Shown here piece after piece: positions 24,749 through 34,135 of a stretch of DNA of 64,000 bases (positions are counted from its first letter, which is position 1; each line of letters opens with the position of its first letter). The notes beneath the pieces were generated by a model. It was given only the letters and a program-made list of their open reading frames with translations. It was not told the DNA's origin and made no database searches. The translations under genes and the position numbers were made by a program. Source of the DNA: Acetoanaerobium noterae (GTDB taxonomy: Bacteria; Bacillota; Clostridia; Peptostreptococcales; Filifactoraceae); the NCBI RefSeq assembly GCF_900168025.1, contig NZ_FUYN01000004.1, positions 1 through 64,000 of the forward strand, in the 5' to 3' direction.

Positions 24749-26104
24749 TTATGCGTTTTGATAAAGATCTTTTAGGAATTTAGGAAGTTGCATTGATTCG
24801 TTTGGTCCTACAACTACTTCCCAACCAGGTAGAGAATCCTCTATATCTCCCTTAAGTACAGCAACTTTTCCTGGAATGATTAGTTTTCTTGATTTTGTCT
24901 TTTGCTCTACTCCGCTTTCTTTTACAAAGTTAGCGATTATAGATCCACTGAATTTACCAGCAGCCCATGCTGTAAGAACTGAATATCCTCCAGCATCTGG
25001 AATTAGTAACCAAGTAGGAACCTTAGATTTTTCAATTTCCCCGTTAATAATGAAATAAGTAAGAGCAAAGTCAACTGTACAAAGTACTGGAGATTCGTCA
25101 TTAGCGTTGTTTACAGAGTATGCCTTAGGCTCAACACGCATTGGTCTTTGTGGATCAGTGTAAATATTTTGTCTAAGAGCCCATACAGAATGTCCTCTAG
25201 CAAAATCCATATCCTCAATAACTAAAATTGAACCGTATTTAATTGTAAATATTGAGCTAAGAGCTATTTCCATGAATTTGTTGTCTTTAGCTAAATCATT
25301 TACAAATATAATACTTGGGTATCCAAAAGTTCTATCTCCATCTTTAAGAGCAGTTCTTCTGATTTGAATTGCGTTTGTATATGCTTCCTTAATTGTTTTG
25401 CTTCCAGCATCTAGAAGTAACTCTTTATAATCTTTTGATTGAACTTTTGAAGTTAATTCATATAAATCTTCTAAAGAGTCAGCTCTAAGGCCAAGTGCAT
25501 ATTTTCCAGCAGCAGCTACATCAAGCATTTGCTCATAGTTTGCAGCTGTAGCTCCGTGAAGAATAGGATTAGTGTCTTTTAATAGCTCTAATGCTTCTTT
25601 AGCAACTTCTACATCTTCGCAAACTACCATGTATGCTAGTTCAGCTCCTGAAGCTAAAACTGCTTTAATATTAGCTATGTAAGCCTCTTTATTTCCAGTA
25701 TAGATAAAAGCAGCAAACTCAGCTTTCATTCTTTCTCCGATTCTTTCAAAATCAACTTTTTTAATGTTTTCTATTTTGCTGTTTACTACATCAGCAGAAT
25801 CAGTGTCTTTTATTGCAACTGCAAAACGGTTTCTGTTAACAAGAGTTTTTTCATGTCTAAATAGAACTGTTTCTCCACCTAGCTTGTACTCATTAGCTCC
25901 AGCTCCTACAGTTAGCGCTTTCATTGGAGGCGCAGTAGATTCTGAAAGTTTTGAAAGATTTTCTTCACTCATATGTGGACATTTTTCTATTTCTATTCCA
26001 CCTGCTGCAACTTTCATTGAAAAAGCTAAACAAGTTGGGAATCCACAATCTTTACAGTTTTTCTTTGGTGTTAACTTAAAAATATCTAAGCCTGTTAATG
26101 CCAT
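24749..26104 (-). CDS. acsC: Corrinoid/iron-sulfur protein large subunit
   Basis: 451 residues. The N-terminal 4Fe-4S motif uses Cys17, Cys20, Cys25 and Cys42; a TIM barrel follows, and the C-terminal corrinoid domain includes IANFVKESGVEQKTKSRKLI and LPGWEVVVGPNESM. With AcsD it forms the methyl carrier between AcsE and AcsB. Gap to acsD is 29 bases. Confidence 0.96.
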   Translation of the reverse strand: MALTGLDIFKLTPKKNCKDCGFPTCLAFSMKVAAGGIEIEKCPHMSEENLSKLSESTAPPMKALTVGAGANEYKLGGETVLFRHEKTLVNRNRFAVAIKDTDSADVVNSKIENIKKVDFERIGERMKAEFAAFIYTGNKEAYIANIKAVLASGAELAYMVVCEDVEVAKEALELLKDTNPILHGATAANYEQMLDVAAAGKYALGLRADSLEDLYELTSKVQSKDYKELLLDAGSKTIKEAYTNAIQIRRTALKDGDRTFGYPSIIFVNDLAKDNKFMEIALSSIFTIKYGSILVIEDMDFARGHSVWALRQNIYTDPQRPMRVEPKAYSVNNANDESPVLCTVDFALTYFIINGEIEKSKVPTWLLIPDAGGYSVLTAWAAGKFSGSIIANFVKESGVEQKTKSRKLIIPGKVAVLKGDIEDSLPGWEVVVGPNESMQLPKFLKDLYQNA

Positions 26105-26133
26105 TTTAATTTCCCCCTAACCTCTGAATTGTT

Positions 26134-27078
26134 CTATATTAATTGATCAACTAATGTTCTAATAGTTTTAACACTCTCTGGATGTCTAAGTACTATAGCG
26201 TTAGCTCCAGATACTAGTACTGCAGATGCCGTAGATACCTCAAGAGCTATTCCACGATCCTCTCTGCTACCCCATAGAGGCTCATCTTCCTCAGAAGCTA
26301 GTGACTCTTTAACATTCCAAGTTTCAAAAGAAACAGGTGTAATTATAGGCATTTGAAGAGTTTTATCATTTTGTCCAAATGCAGCAAGTCTAATTCTATC
26401 AAATGTTGATGATACATATTCAAATCCATATCCAACAGCTGCGCAACCAACATGCATCACTATATTTTCAGGTTTAACACCTAGTTGTGTAAGTAGGATG
26501 TTTAATTGCTTTGCAAGGTTGATATCAACTGAAGACTCAGCTCCAACTTTATGGCTATAAGCCATTCCGCCTGCTGCTCCAACAGCTTTATAGTTATCTT
26601 CTGTTGCTGCCATTAATAATACATTTTTTCCATCTGTAGCAGCTGCAACCTTTTCAAATATTTTTGCATCTTTTTCATGGTTGTTTGTTCCTGCTACAAC
26701 AAGTGGAATTTCAATAGCATCAGCTACTTTTTTTGCTATTTCAGCACAATCCTCAGCTGGTCTATCCATTCCATTTGGATCTGCTCCTTCAAATCTTAAG
26801 CAAATAAAGTCAGGTGCATAAGTATCTTGAACAAATTTCGCCCAAGCTGCAGTATCAGAATAAACGTCTTTATAAGCTGTCTGAAGCTCATCTAGCCATC
26901 CTTCTGGAGCAACGTCAATAATTTCCATTCCTACTGCAGTTTTGTTTCCTATTTCCCCGTCGAAGCTATAAAATGGTAGTGTATTTTCTCCACCGATTTT
27001 TACTGCTTTTTCTCCCACTCCAAGTGTTACTTCTCCGATTCTACCTTGATATTTCTGTACTGATGTTTTAAATGCCAC
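26134..27078 (-). CDS. acsD: Corrinoid/iron-sulfur protein small subunit
   Basis: 314 residues, a TIM-barrel protein with FICLRFEGADPNGMD, VVAGTNNHEKDAKIF and IVMHVGCAAVGYGFEYV, characteristic of AcsD/CdhD. It pairs with AcsC to hold the cobamide. RBS GGGGGCG-like and ATG start are clear. Confidence 0.95.
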   Translation of the reverse strand: MAFKTSVQKYQGRIGEVTLGVGEKAVKIGGENTLPFYSFDGEIGNKTAVGMEIIDVAPEGWLDELQTAYKDVYSDTAAWAKFVQDTYAPDFICLRFEGADPNGMDRPAEDCAEIAKKVADAIEIPLVVAGTNNHEKDAKIFEKVAAATDGKNVLLMAATEDNYKAVGAAGGMAYSHKVGAESSVDINLAKQLNILLTQLGVKPENIVMHVGCAAVGYGFEYVSSTFDRIRLAAFGQNDKTLQMPIITPVSFETWNVKESLASEEDEPLWGSREDRGIALEVSTASAVLVSGANAIVLRHPESVKTIRTLVDQLI

Positions 27079-27113
27079 TAAAATCGCCCCCTAAAAATTG
27101 CGGTTTATTGTTA

Positions 27114-27881
27114 TCATATATTTAAATTTGATAAAATTTCATGGAAAGTCTTCTTTGATGGAGAATCAATTGGTAAATCAACTAATGGTTTTCCATTAGA
27201 ATCATATTCGTAAATATTATCATCCATCGGAACTACGCCTAGCAGGTTAAGGTTGTATTTGTTGATCTCTTCCATTATCCCATCATTTAACTGACCATTA
27301 GGAGCTTTGTTTACGATTAAATACAAATCACCTATTTTGAGTTTAAGTTCTAATGCAAGATCTCTTATTCTGGCAACAGCTTGTATACTTCTTCTAGAAC
27401 AATCACTTACTAGCAGAAGTACATCTACTGATTTAGATGTTCCTCTAGAAAGATGTTCCATTCCAGCCTCGTTGTCTATTACTAGATAATCATAACTGTT
27501 TGAAATCGTATCTAGCTGTTCTCTTAGTATTCCATTGACATAACAGTAACAACCTGTACCTTCAGAACGTCCCATAACTAGTAGGTCATATCCATCACCT
27601 TCTGAGATAGCAGTGCTTAACCTGTACTTCATATACTGTGCTTTTGTCATTCCCCCTGGAAAACTATTCCCATCACGTTCTCTTCTATTTACATCTTCCT
27701 TGATAGCTCCAAGTGTTATATCTATTTTTTCACCCAGAACTTCATTTAAATTTGCATTAGCATCAGCATCAACAGCAATTACCTTGCCGCTTTTCTCTGT
27801 TGCTAAATAGTTGATTAACAATCCTGTTAAGGATGTTTTTCCTGTTCCACCTTTACCTGCTACTGCAATAGTCTTTCCCAT
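27114..27881 (-). CDS. CooC/AcsF-type nickel-insertion ATPase (second copy)
   Basis: 255 residues. Deviant Walker A KGGTGKTS near residues 10-17 and VDADANANL mark the MinD/SIMIBI fold; Cys111-Tyr-Cys113 is the nickel-binding CxC motif. Placed between lpdA and acsD, it most likely serves acetyl-CoA synthase (AcsF role), while the copy next to cooS serves CO dehydrogenase. That division is inferred from gene order only. Confidence 0.9.
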   Translation of the reverse strand: MGKTIAVAGKGGTGKTSLTGLLINYLATEKSGKVIAVDADANANLNEVLGEKIDITLGAIKEDVNRRERDGNSFPGGMTKAQYMKYRLSTAISEGDGYDLLVMGRSEGTGCYCYVNGILREQLDTISNSYDYLVIDNEAGMEHLSRGTSKSVDVLLLVSDCSRRSIQAVARIRDLALELKLKIGDLYLIVNKAPNGQLNDGIMEEINKYNLNLLGVVPMDDNIYEYDSNGKPLVDLPIDSPSKKTFHEILSNLNI

Positions 27882-27905
27882 GTTGTTTTGTCCTCCTATT
27901 ATCTA

Positions 27906-29279
27906 TTACACTTTATGAACACATTGACCATGAACATCATGTAGAGCTTCCATAAGTGCTTCTGATAGTGTAGGATGAGGATGGATGACATCTCCAACCT
28001 GAGCTGCTGTAAGTTTAAGATGAACTGCCAAGGTTAGCTCTGTTAATAAATCTGTGGCATGTGGTCCTACAACTGAAGCACCTACTATGACGTCGTTGTC
28101 ATCTGTAAGCACTTTAACTGAACCTTGAAGTTTTCCAATTGCTTGAGCTTTCCCTAATCCTCTGAATTCAAAACTTCCCACATGATAAGCAATGCCTTTT
28201 TCTGTAAGTTCTCTTTCTGTCTTTCCAACTGCTGCTACTTCAGGATCTGTATATACGCATCTTGGAACTGCATCATAATTTACAGATGATTTTTTGCCAA
28301 CTGCATGGTCTACTGCAACTAATCCTTCTTTTGAAGCTACATGAGCTAGCATTGGTGAATTAATCACGTCTCCGATTGCATATATTCCATCAACGTTTGT
28401 CATCATATTTTCATCTACAATCAGTTTGCCTCTTTCAGAAGCTAATCCAAGCTCCTCTACTCCTAGGTTGTCAAGATATGGTCTTCTACCTACAGAAACT
28501 ATCATAAGCTCTGCAGTTAGAGATTTTCCACTACCAAGTTCAGCAGTAACACCATTATCATTAACCTCAACCTTTGTTATACTATCGCTTGTCATGACTT
28601 TTATCTTATCTTTTTTAAATGAACGTGCAAGTTGCTTTGCAACATCATCATCTTCAAATGGTAGTAAATGATCTGCCATTTCAACAATAGTAATTTCTGT
28701 ACCAAGTTTTCTGTAGAATTGACCAAACTCACATCCTATAACTCCGCCCCCAACGATAATCATTGATTTTGGAATTTCAGTTAGGTTCATCGCTTCATCA
28801 CTTGTTATAACCTTAGTTTTATCATAAGGAAACATAGGTGGAACTATTGGTGCAGAACCAGTTGCTATAATTATTTTATCAGCTGGTATTGTTTGAGTAT
28901 TATTATCTTCATCAGTTACAAGCACTTCAGTTGAAGATAATATTTTTCCATGACCTTTTACTACAGTTATTTTCTTTTGTGCAAATAAATGCTCTATACC
29001 TTTTACAAGATTTGTTACTATCTTGTTTTTTCTGTCAATTATTTTATTAAAATCAACCTTGATATCTGAGCCTATTTCTACACCAAAATCTTCAGCTTCT
29101 TTAACCATATCTATACGCTCAGATGCAGCAAGAAGTGACTTAGTAGGGATACATCCCCAATTTAGACAGGTTCCACCTGGCTTATATTTTTCAATTACTG
29201 TTACTTCTGCTCCAAGTAAAGCTGCCTTAATTGCTGCGACATATCCTCCAGGACCTGCTCCGACTACTACTATTTTCAT
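27906..29279 (-). CDS. lpdA: Dihydrolipoyl dehydrogenase
   Basis: 457 residues. FAD motif VGAGPGGYVAAIKA at the N-terminus, redox pair Cys38 and Cys43 (GGTCLNWGCIP), NAD motif IIVGGGVIGCEFGQF and active-site base in HPHPTLSE. There is no N-terminal lipoyl domain. It reoxidises lipoyl groups, plausibly on the GcvH encoded downstream in the same operon, giving NADH. Confidence 0.94.
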   Translation of the reverse strand: MKIVVVGAGPGGYVAAIKAALLGAEVTVIEKYKPGGTCLNWGCIPTKSLLAASERIDMVKEAEDFGVEIGSDIKVDFNKIIDRKNKIVTNLVKGIEHLFAQKKITVVKGHGKILSSTEVLVTDEDNNTQTIPADKIIIATGSAPIVPPMFPYDKTKVITSDEAMNLTEIPKSMIIVGGGVIGCEFGQFYRKLGTEITIVEMADHLLPFEDDDVAKQLARSFKKDKIKVMTSDSITKVEVNDNGVTAELGSGKSLTAELMIVSVGRRPYLDNLGVEELGLASERGKLIVDENMMTNVDGIYAIGDVINSPMLAHVASKEGLVAVDHAVGKKSSVNYDAVPRCVYTDPEVAAVGKTERELTEKGIAYHVGSFEFRGLGKAQAIGKLQGSVKVLTDDNDVIVGASVVGPHATDLLTELTLAVHLKLTAAQVGDVIHPHPTLSEALMEALHDVHGQCVHKV

Positions 29280-29291
29280 TTTATTTCCTCC

Positions 29292-30200
29292 TTACAGTCC
29301 AGCTGCATCTAATATAAGAGGAACATTTTCTTCAGCGCCAATCGCCATAATATGTACACCGTCACATAGTCCTTCTTCTCTTAGTTGTTTAATGAACTCT
29401 CCAGAGATTTTAATACCTTCCATAACCATAGCTTTGTTCTTTTCTTTCTTATCTTCTATTCCTTCAGCACTTGCTTTAAGTCTATCGATAAGCTCATCTG
29501 GAACAAAAATTCCTGGTACATTGCTGTTCATGAATTTAGCCATTCCTGGTGATTTTAGAGGTATAATACCAGCCATAATTTTGCAATCCATGTGCTTAGT
29601 TTTTTCTCTAAAATCTCTCATTGTTTCAATATCAAAAACTGCTTGAGTTTGGAAGAATTTTGCACCTGCAGCAATTTTCTTTTCCATTTTGAATATCTGA
29701 GCATCTACTGGATCAAATCTAGGAGTAACGCTTGCTCCAAGGAAAAAATCTGGTGTTCCTTGTAGTTCATTTCCTGCCATATCTTTTCCAGATTTAAGTA
29801 TCTCAGCAGCTTGAAGAATTCCAATTACATCTAAATCATAAACTGCTTTAGCATTTGGATGATCTCCAACTACAGTATGATCACCAGTCAATGCTAGCAT
29901 ATTTGGGATTCCAAATAATCCAGCTGATAGCATTTCTCCTTGAATTGCTATTCTATTTCTATCTCTTCCAGTGATTTGGATTACAGGCTCAATTCCTTCT
30001 TCTTGAAGAACTTTACATGTTGCAAGTGAAGTTGCTCTCATAACAGCTGATTGAAAATCTGTTACGTTTGCGGCATGAACTCTTCCTTTTATTAGCTGAG
30101 CACAATGTCTAAGATGAGCAAAATCTATTCCCTTTGGAGGAGCCATTTCAGATGTTACAGCAAACTCTCCATTTTCAAATGCTTGTTTAAGTAAACCCAT
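29292..30200 (-). CDS. metF: Methylene-THF reductase, catalytic subunit
   Basis: 302 residues, flavin-binding TIM barrel. FAVTSEMAPPKGID, VIQITGRDRNRIAIQ, MLALTGDH and KFFQTQAVFDIETM match MetF. It reduces methylene-THF to methyl-THF. The gene follows metV by 20 bases, so the enzyme is of the MetVF type; no RnfC2-like subunit is encoded nearby. Confidence 0.94.
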   Translation of the reverse strand: MGLLKQAFENGEFAVTSEMAPPKGIDFAHLRHCAQLIKGRVHAANVTDFQSAVMRATSLATCKVLQEEGIEPVIQITGRDRNRIAIQGEMLSAGLFGIPNMLALTGDHTVVGDHPNAKAVYDLDVIGILQAAEILKSGKDMAGNELQGTPDFFLGASVTPRFDPVDAQIFKMEKKIAAGAKFFQTQAVFDIETMRDFREKTKHMDCKIMAGIIPLKSPGMAKFMNSNVPGIFVPDELIDRLKASAEGIEDKKEKNKAMVMEGIKISGEFIKQLREEGLCDGVHIMAIGAEENVPLILDAAGL

Positions 30201-30220
30201 TTACATAACCTCCCCCAATT

Positions 30221-30868
30221 TTATCTAGTTAATTCTATTCTCTTTGGATGAACATTTTTTTGGAAATCTTTTGGTGGTCTGTTTTCAGTGATGTTACTTA
30301 ATCTGCCTTCATCCTTTAGCTTGTTGTAAATTAAAATCCAAGCACAGTCATTTTCAGCATTAACTTCACATTTTCCGTTTTTAGCTCCACCACATGGGCC
30401 ATTCATAAGGCTTTTTGCACATCTTGTTATCGGACAAATTCCAGCTGTCCATCCAAGCTCGCAATCTCCACATGCCAAGCAGCTTTCCTCATATTGTCCA
30501 ACTCTTTCTATTTCACCAATAAACATTGTGTTATTTCCTGGGTAAACAGGTTTTGAAACGACTTTTGCTAATGTTTGAGTACCATCTCCACATGCTAGAG
30601 ATACTATTGCATCAACTTCAGGCATTTGCTCTTTAAAAACCTTCATATCTTTTCTGGTTTTTAAAAGATTACAAGCTGGATCTAAAACTAAAGTACCTAG
30701 AACATTTTTCCCTGCTGCCTCTAGCTCAGTTTTAAGAGCTGCAATTTCTTCCTCGCCCCCAACTTTACATGTAGAAGCACATAAACTACATCCTGCAATT
30801 AAAACATTTTGTGCATCGCTTATAAAGTCCATCAATTCTTCTTTTGGTTTTGCCTGAGAAATAATCAT
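30221..30868 (-). CDS. metV: Methylene-THF reductase zinc/iron-sulfur subunit
   Basis: 215 residues from the ATG at 30868, chosen since GGAGGAGG lies just upstream. It has an N-terminal Cys27, Cys30, Cys34 cluster (CSLCASTC) and a C-terminal Cys-rich segment (CLACGDCELGW, CPITRCAKSLMNGPCGG) typical of MetV. MetV binds MetF and is needed for activity in acetogens. Confidence 0.93.
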   Translation of the reverse strand: MIISQAKPKEELMDFISDAQNVLIAGCSLCASTCKVGGEEEIAALKTELEAAGKNVLGTLVLDPACNLLKTRKDMKVFKEQMPEVDAIVSLACGDGTQTLAKVVSKPVYPGNNTMFIGEIERVGQYEESCLACGDCELGWTAGICPITRCAKSLMNGPCGGAKNGKCEVNAENDCAWILIYNKLKDEGRLSNITENRPPKDFQKNVHPKRIELTR

Positions 30869-30916
30869 TTTTATCCTCCTCCAGAATTCTAAGCTCAAAA
30901 CTCTATTTATCTATTT

Positions 30917-30951
30917 TTACATCTAAGAAGGCTTTGCCTTCTTAGATGTAA
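30917..30951. other. Perfect hairpin between fchA and metV
   Basis: A 16-bp perfect stem, TTACATCTAAGAAGGC and its complement, closes a 3-base loop. It lies 6 bases after the fchA stop on the minus strand. The T tract (30952-30956) is on the plus-strand side, so it is not a standard terminator for this operon; an RNA-stability or partial-attenuation role is possible. Confidence 0.8.
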
Positions 30952-30956
30952 TTTTT

Positions 30957-31613
30957 CTATAGCATATTCATTACTTTTTCGCTAATTGAATCAGCTATAG
31001 AAATACCCTCTTTGACAAGTTCGCTTACCCTGTTTTCAAGTTCTAAAGAATAGTTTTCATCCTTCATCATGCCGGTATTAATTAGAACATTCATTTTTCC
31101 GCTAATAAGAGCGGCTCTTAAAAATTCTACCCCTACACCAACATCACTTATTGCAAGCTTTGAGCCTTTATCCATAAGCTCTAAATGAAGTTTTATTCCT
31201 TCATATGAACGTTCAACAATTTCAACTGGTACTTTGCACGCTTCCTTAAGTGCATCTTCCATTACCTTAGCTTTTTGTATTTTTTCTTCATCAGTATTAG
31301 CTGGAAGGCCATATGCTTTTGCTAGAGGAGTGAAGTTGATTTTGTCTTCTTCAATCATATCTAAGAATCTTCTCTGAAGAGAAACTGAAGAATCTAAAAT
31401 TCTTTTTAAGTCTTCTTCAAACTCAGCATATTTTTTCTTTCCAATTGTCAGATTACAAACCATAGCAGATAATGCACATCCTTGAGCTGCTGTAAGAGCT
31501 GCAGCTCCACCACCACCAGGAGCAGGAGCTTTAGATGATAGAATCTCTACAAAATCTGTAAGTGACAACTTCGAAAGATTAGTTTCTATTTGTACTTCTT
31601 GAGTAATATCCAT
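30957..31613 (-). CDS. fchA: Methenyl-THF cyclohydrolase, FchA family
   Basis: 218 residues. PAPGGGGAAALTAAQGCALS and MVCNLTIGKKKY are signatures of the formiminotransferase-cyclodeaminase domain family. In acetogens this protein converts formyl-THF to methenyl-THF. ATG at 31613 has GGTGG upstream; a GTG three codons earlier would touch the fhs stop. The dehydrogenase that should follow (FolD) is not encoded next to it. Confidence 0.9.
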   Translation of the reverse strand: MDITQEVQIETNLSKLSLTDFVEILSSKAPAPGGGGAAALTAAQGCALSAMVCNLTIGKKKYAEFEEDLKRILDSSVSLQRRFLDMIEEDKINFTPLAKAYGLPANTDEEKIQKAKVMEDALKEACKVPVEIVERSYEGIKLHLELMDKGSKLAISDVGVGVEFLRAALISGKMNVLINTGMMKDENYSLELENRVSELVKEGISIADSISEKVMNML

Positions 31614-31623
31614 ACATACCACC

Positions 31624-33300
31624 TTAGAATAATCCTGCTATTTTTCCTGTGCTATCAACATCTATTTTTTCAGCTGCTGGTGCTTTAGGAAGTCCAGGCA
31701 TAGTCATTATTTCTCCAGTTAAGGCTACAAGGAATCCTGCTCCTGCAGAAACTTTAATGTTTCTAACAGTTATCTTAAATCCTGTAGGTCTTCCTAATTT
31801 TGTTTGATCATCAGTAAGAGAATACTGAGTTTTAGCCATACAAATTGGAAGCTTATCATAACCGATTTTTTCGATTTCTAATATTTGTTTTTCAGCATTT
31901 GGAGTGTAATCAACTCCATCAGCTCCATAAATTTTTGTAGCAATTGCATTTATTTTTTCTTTGATTGATTGATTTTCATCGTAAGCAAATTCAAATTTGC
32001 CTTCATTTTCATCAATTAATCTAAGTACTTCTTTAGCTAATTCTTCTCCACCTTCTCCACCTTTAGCCCAAACTTCAGAAAGTGCAACATTAACGCCTAA
32101 TTCTTTACACTTATCTTTTACAAGCTGAAGTTCTGCTTCAGTGTCTAGTGGGAACTTGTTAATAGCAACAACTGCTGGTAATTTAAATACCTTAGTTATG
32201 TTCTCAACATGTTTTAGTAGGTTTGGAAGTCCATTTTCAAGAGCTTCAAGGTTTTCATTGTTAAGTTGATCTTTTTTAACTCCGCCATTGTACTTAAGCG
32301 CTCTAACAGTAGCTACTATAATAACTGCATCTGGTTTTAGACCTGACATTCTGCATTTGATATCAAGGAATTTTTCAGCTCCAAGGTCAGCTCCAAAGCC
32401 TGCTTCAGTAACAACATAATCAGCGAAATGCATAGCCATTTTAGTTGCTATTACTGAGTTACAACCATGAGCTATATTTGCAAATGGTCCACCATGAACA
32501 AATGCTGGAGTACCTTCTAATGTTTGAACTAGGTTAGGCTTAAGAGCGTCTTTAAGAAGCGCTGCCATTGCTCCGTTAGCATTAAGCTGAGCTGCAGTAA
32601 TTGGCTCACCTTTTCTAGAGTAACCAATTATAATTCTTCCTAATCTTTCCTTAAGGTCCATAATATCTGATGCTAAACAAAATGCAGCCATAACTTCAGA
32701 TGCAACAGTAATATCAAATCCATCTTCTCTAGGGAATCCATTAGCTTTTCCACCAAGACCATCAGTAATAAATCTTAGCTGACGATCGTTCATGTCCATA
32801 GCTCTTCTCCAAGTTATTCTTCTTGGGTCTATATCAAGTGCATTTCCTTGATAGATATGGTTGTCAATCATAGTTGCTAGAAGGTTGTTTGCCGCTCCTA
32901 TAGCATGGAAGTCTCCAGTAAAGTGAAGGTTGATATCTTCCATAGGAACTACCTGAGCATATCCTCCTCCAGCAGCTCCTCCCTTAACTCCAAATACTGG
33001 ACCAAGTGATGGCTCACGAAGTGCAACTAAAGTATTTTTTCCAAGCTTTGCCAATCCATCAGCTACACCTATAGTAGTTGTAGTTTTACCTTCTCCAGCT
33101 GGAGTAGGATTAATCGCTGTAGTAAGAATTAGCTTTGCTTGTTTTCCTGTTTCTCTTTTCATAAGGTTATAATCAACCTTAGCTTTATATTTTCCATAAA
33201 GATCTAAATCTTCTTCTGTAAGATTTAATTTCTTAGCTATTTCCCTTATATCTTGCACCACTGCTTCCTGTGCAATTTCTATATCACTTTTAAAACCCAT
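31624..33300 (-). CDS. fhs: Formate-tetrahydrofolate ligase
   Basis: 558 residues, full length. [18 protein letters not shown] is the nucleotide-binding loop; [20 protein letters not shown] and [13 protein letters not shown] are conserved. It makes 10-formyl-THF from formate at the cost of ATP, the entry to the methyl branch. It is separated from fchA by about 10 bases. Confidence 0.97.
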   Translation of the reverse strand: MGFKSDIEIAQEAVVQDIREIAKKLNLTEEDLDLYGKYKAKVDYNLMKRETGKQAKLILTTAINPTPAGEGKTTTTIGVADGLAKLGKNTLVALREPSLGPVFGVKGGAAGGGYAQVVPMEDINLHFTGDFHAIGAANNLLATMIDNHIYQGNALDIDPRRITWRRAMDMNDRQLRFITDGLGGKANGFPREDGFDITVASEVMAAFCLASDIMDLKERLGRIIIGYSRKGEPITAAQLNANGAMAALLKDALKPNLVQTLEGTPAFVHGGPFANIAHGCNSVIATKMAMHFADYVVTEAGFGADLGAEKFLDIKCRMSGLKPDAVIIVATVRALKYNGGVKKDQLNNENLEALENGLPNLLKHVENITKVFKLPAVVAINKFPLDTEAELQLVKDKCKELGVNVALSEVWAKGGEGGEELAKEVLRLIDENEGKFEFAYDENQSIKEKINAIATKIYGADGVDYTPNAEKQILEIEKIGYDKLPICMAKTQYSLTDDQTKLGRPTGFKITVRNIKVSAGAGFLVALTGEIMTMPGLPKAPAAEKIDVDSTGKIAGLF

Positions 33301-33336
33301 TTGAACTCCTCCTTAAATGATTTTTATTTTATTATA

Positions 33337-34119
33337 CTATGAATCTTTTCTAACTGAGGACTCAATTGCATTTTTAATAATTTTTATTTCTTCCTTTAGA
33401 TTTAGGTCTGCATCATACGCAGATTGATTATTTCTATCAGAATCAATAACATCTTTACTATAATGGATAAATCCTAGTAAGCTGTCCCCGACATTGTCTC
33501 TGATAAAATCTTCATCTTCTTTATTTCTAATCTTATTTGCTACTACCTTTATCTCCGATACCCCAATATCATTAGCTAGTTTTTTTACTTTTTCAAAAGT
33601 TTGAAGACTCCTAACCCCAGGTTCAATAACTACAATAAAAGCATCTACACCCGAAGCTGTACCTCTGCCTAAATGTTCAATTCCTGCTTCCATGTCCATG
33701 ATTACCACATCTTTGTTTTGCAGCACTAGATGTGATGTTAATCTTTTTAAAAGAACATGCTCAGGACAAACACATCCGCTACCCCCTGTATCAACTGTTC
33801 CCATGGTAAGTAATGATACTCCATTTAATGTCCTACAATATCTTTCAGGTATATCATCAACTTTAGGATTCATTTTGAAAAAGCTTCCGATGCTCCCGCT
33901 TTGAGCTCCAGTTCTTTCTGCTATCAAATCCTTTATCTCTGATATAGGCACTATCTCATCTATTTCTTTTTTGGTAAACCCTAAGGCTAAAGCTAAGTTT
34001 GCATCGGGATCAGCATCTACTGCCAAGACTCTATACCCTTCATCAGCATACAATCTACTTAATATTGATGATACAGTAGTTTTTCCAACTCCGCCTTTTC
34101 CAGTAATAGCAATTTTCAT
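33337..34119 (-). CDS. cooC: CooC nickel-insertion ATPase for CO dehydrogenase
   Basis: 260 residues. GKGGVGKTTVSS (deviant Walker A, residues 8-19) and VDADPDANL mark the family, and Cys116-Val-Cys118 is the nickel site. The ATG at 34119 is preferred over one two codons upstream because of the AGGAG position. Directly follows cooS, its expected client. Confidence 0.93.
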   Translation of the reverse strand: MKIAITGKGGVGKTTVSSILSRLYADEGYRVLAVDADPDANLALALGFTKKEIDEIVPISEIKDLIAERTGAQSGSIGSFFKMNPKVDDIPERYCRTLNGVSLLTMGTVDTGGSGCVCPEHVLLKRLTSHLVLQNKDVVIMDMEAGIEHLGRGTASGVDAFIVVIEPGVRSLQTFEKVKKLANDIGVSEIKVVANKIRNKEDEDFIRDNVGDSLLGFIHYSKDVIDSDRNNQSAYDADLNLKEEIKIIKNAIESSVRKDS

Positions 34120-34135
34120 AGTCATTCTCCTAACT

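Noticed and set aside
29023-29646. Plus-strand 207-codon open frame
   Set aside because: It lies antisense across lpdA and metF, whose protein motifs are unmistakable; its translation is a Ser/Pro/Ile-rich shadow.
30917-30956. Intrinsic terminator after fchA
   Set aside because: The T tract is on the plus-strand side and the transcribed strand has AAATAG after the stem, so it would not release the operon's transcript in the usual way.
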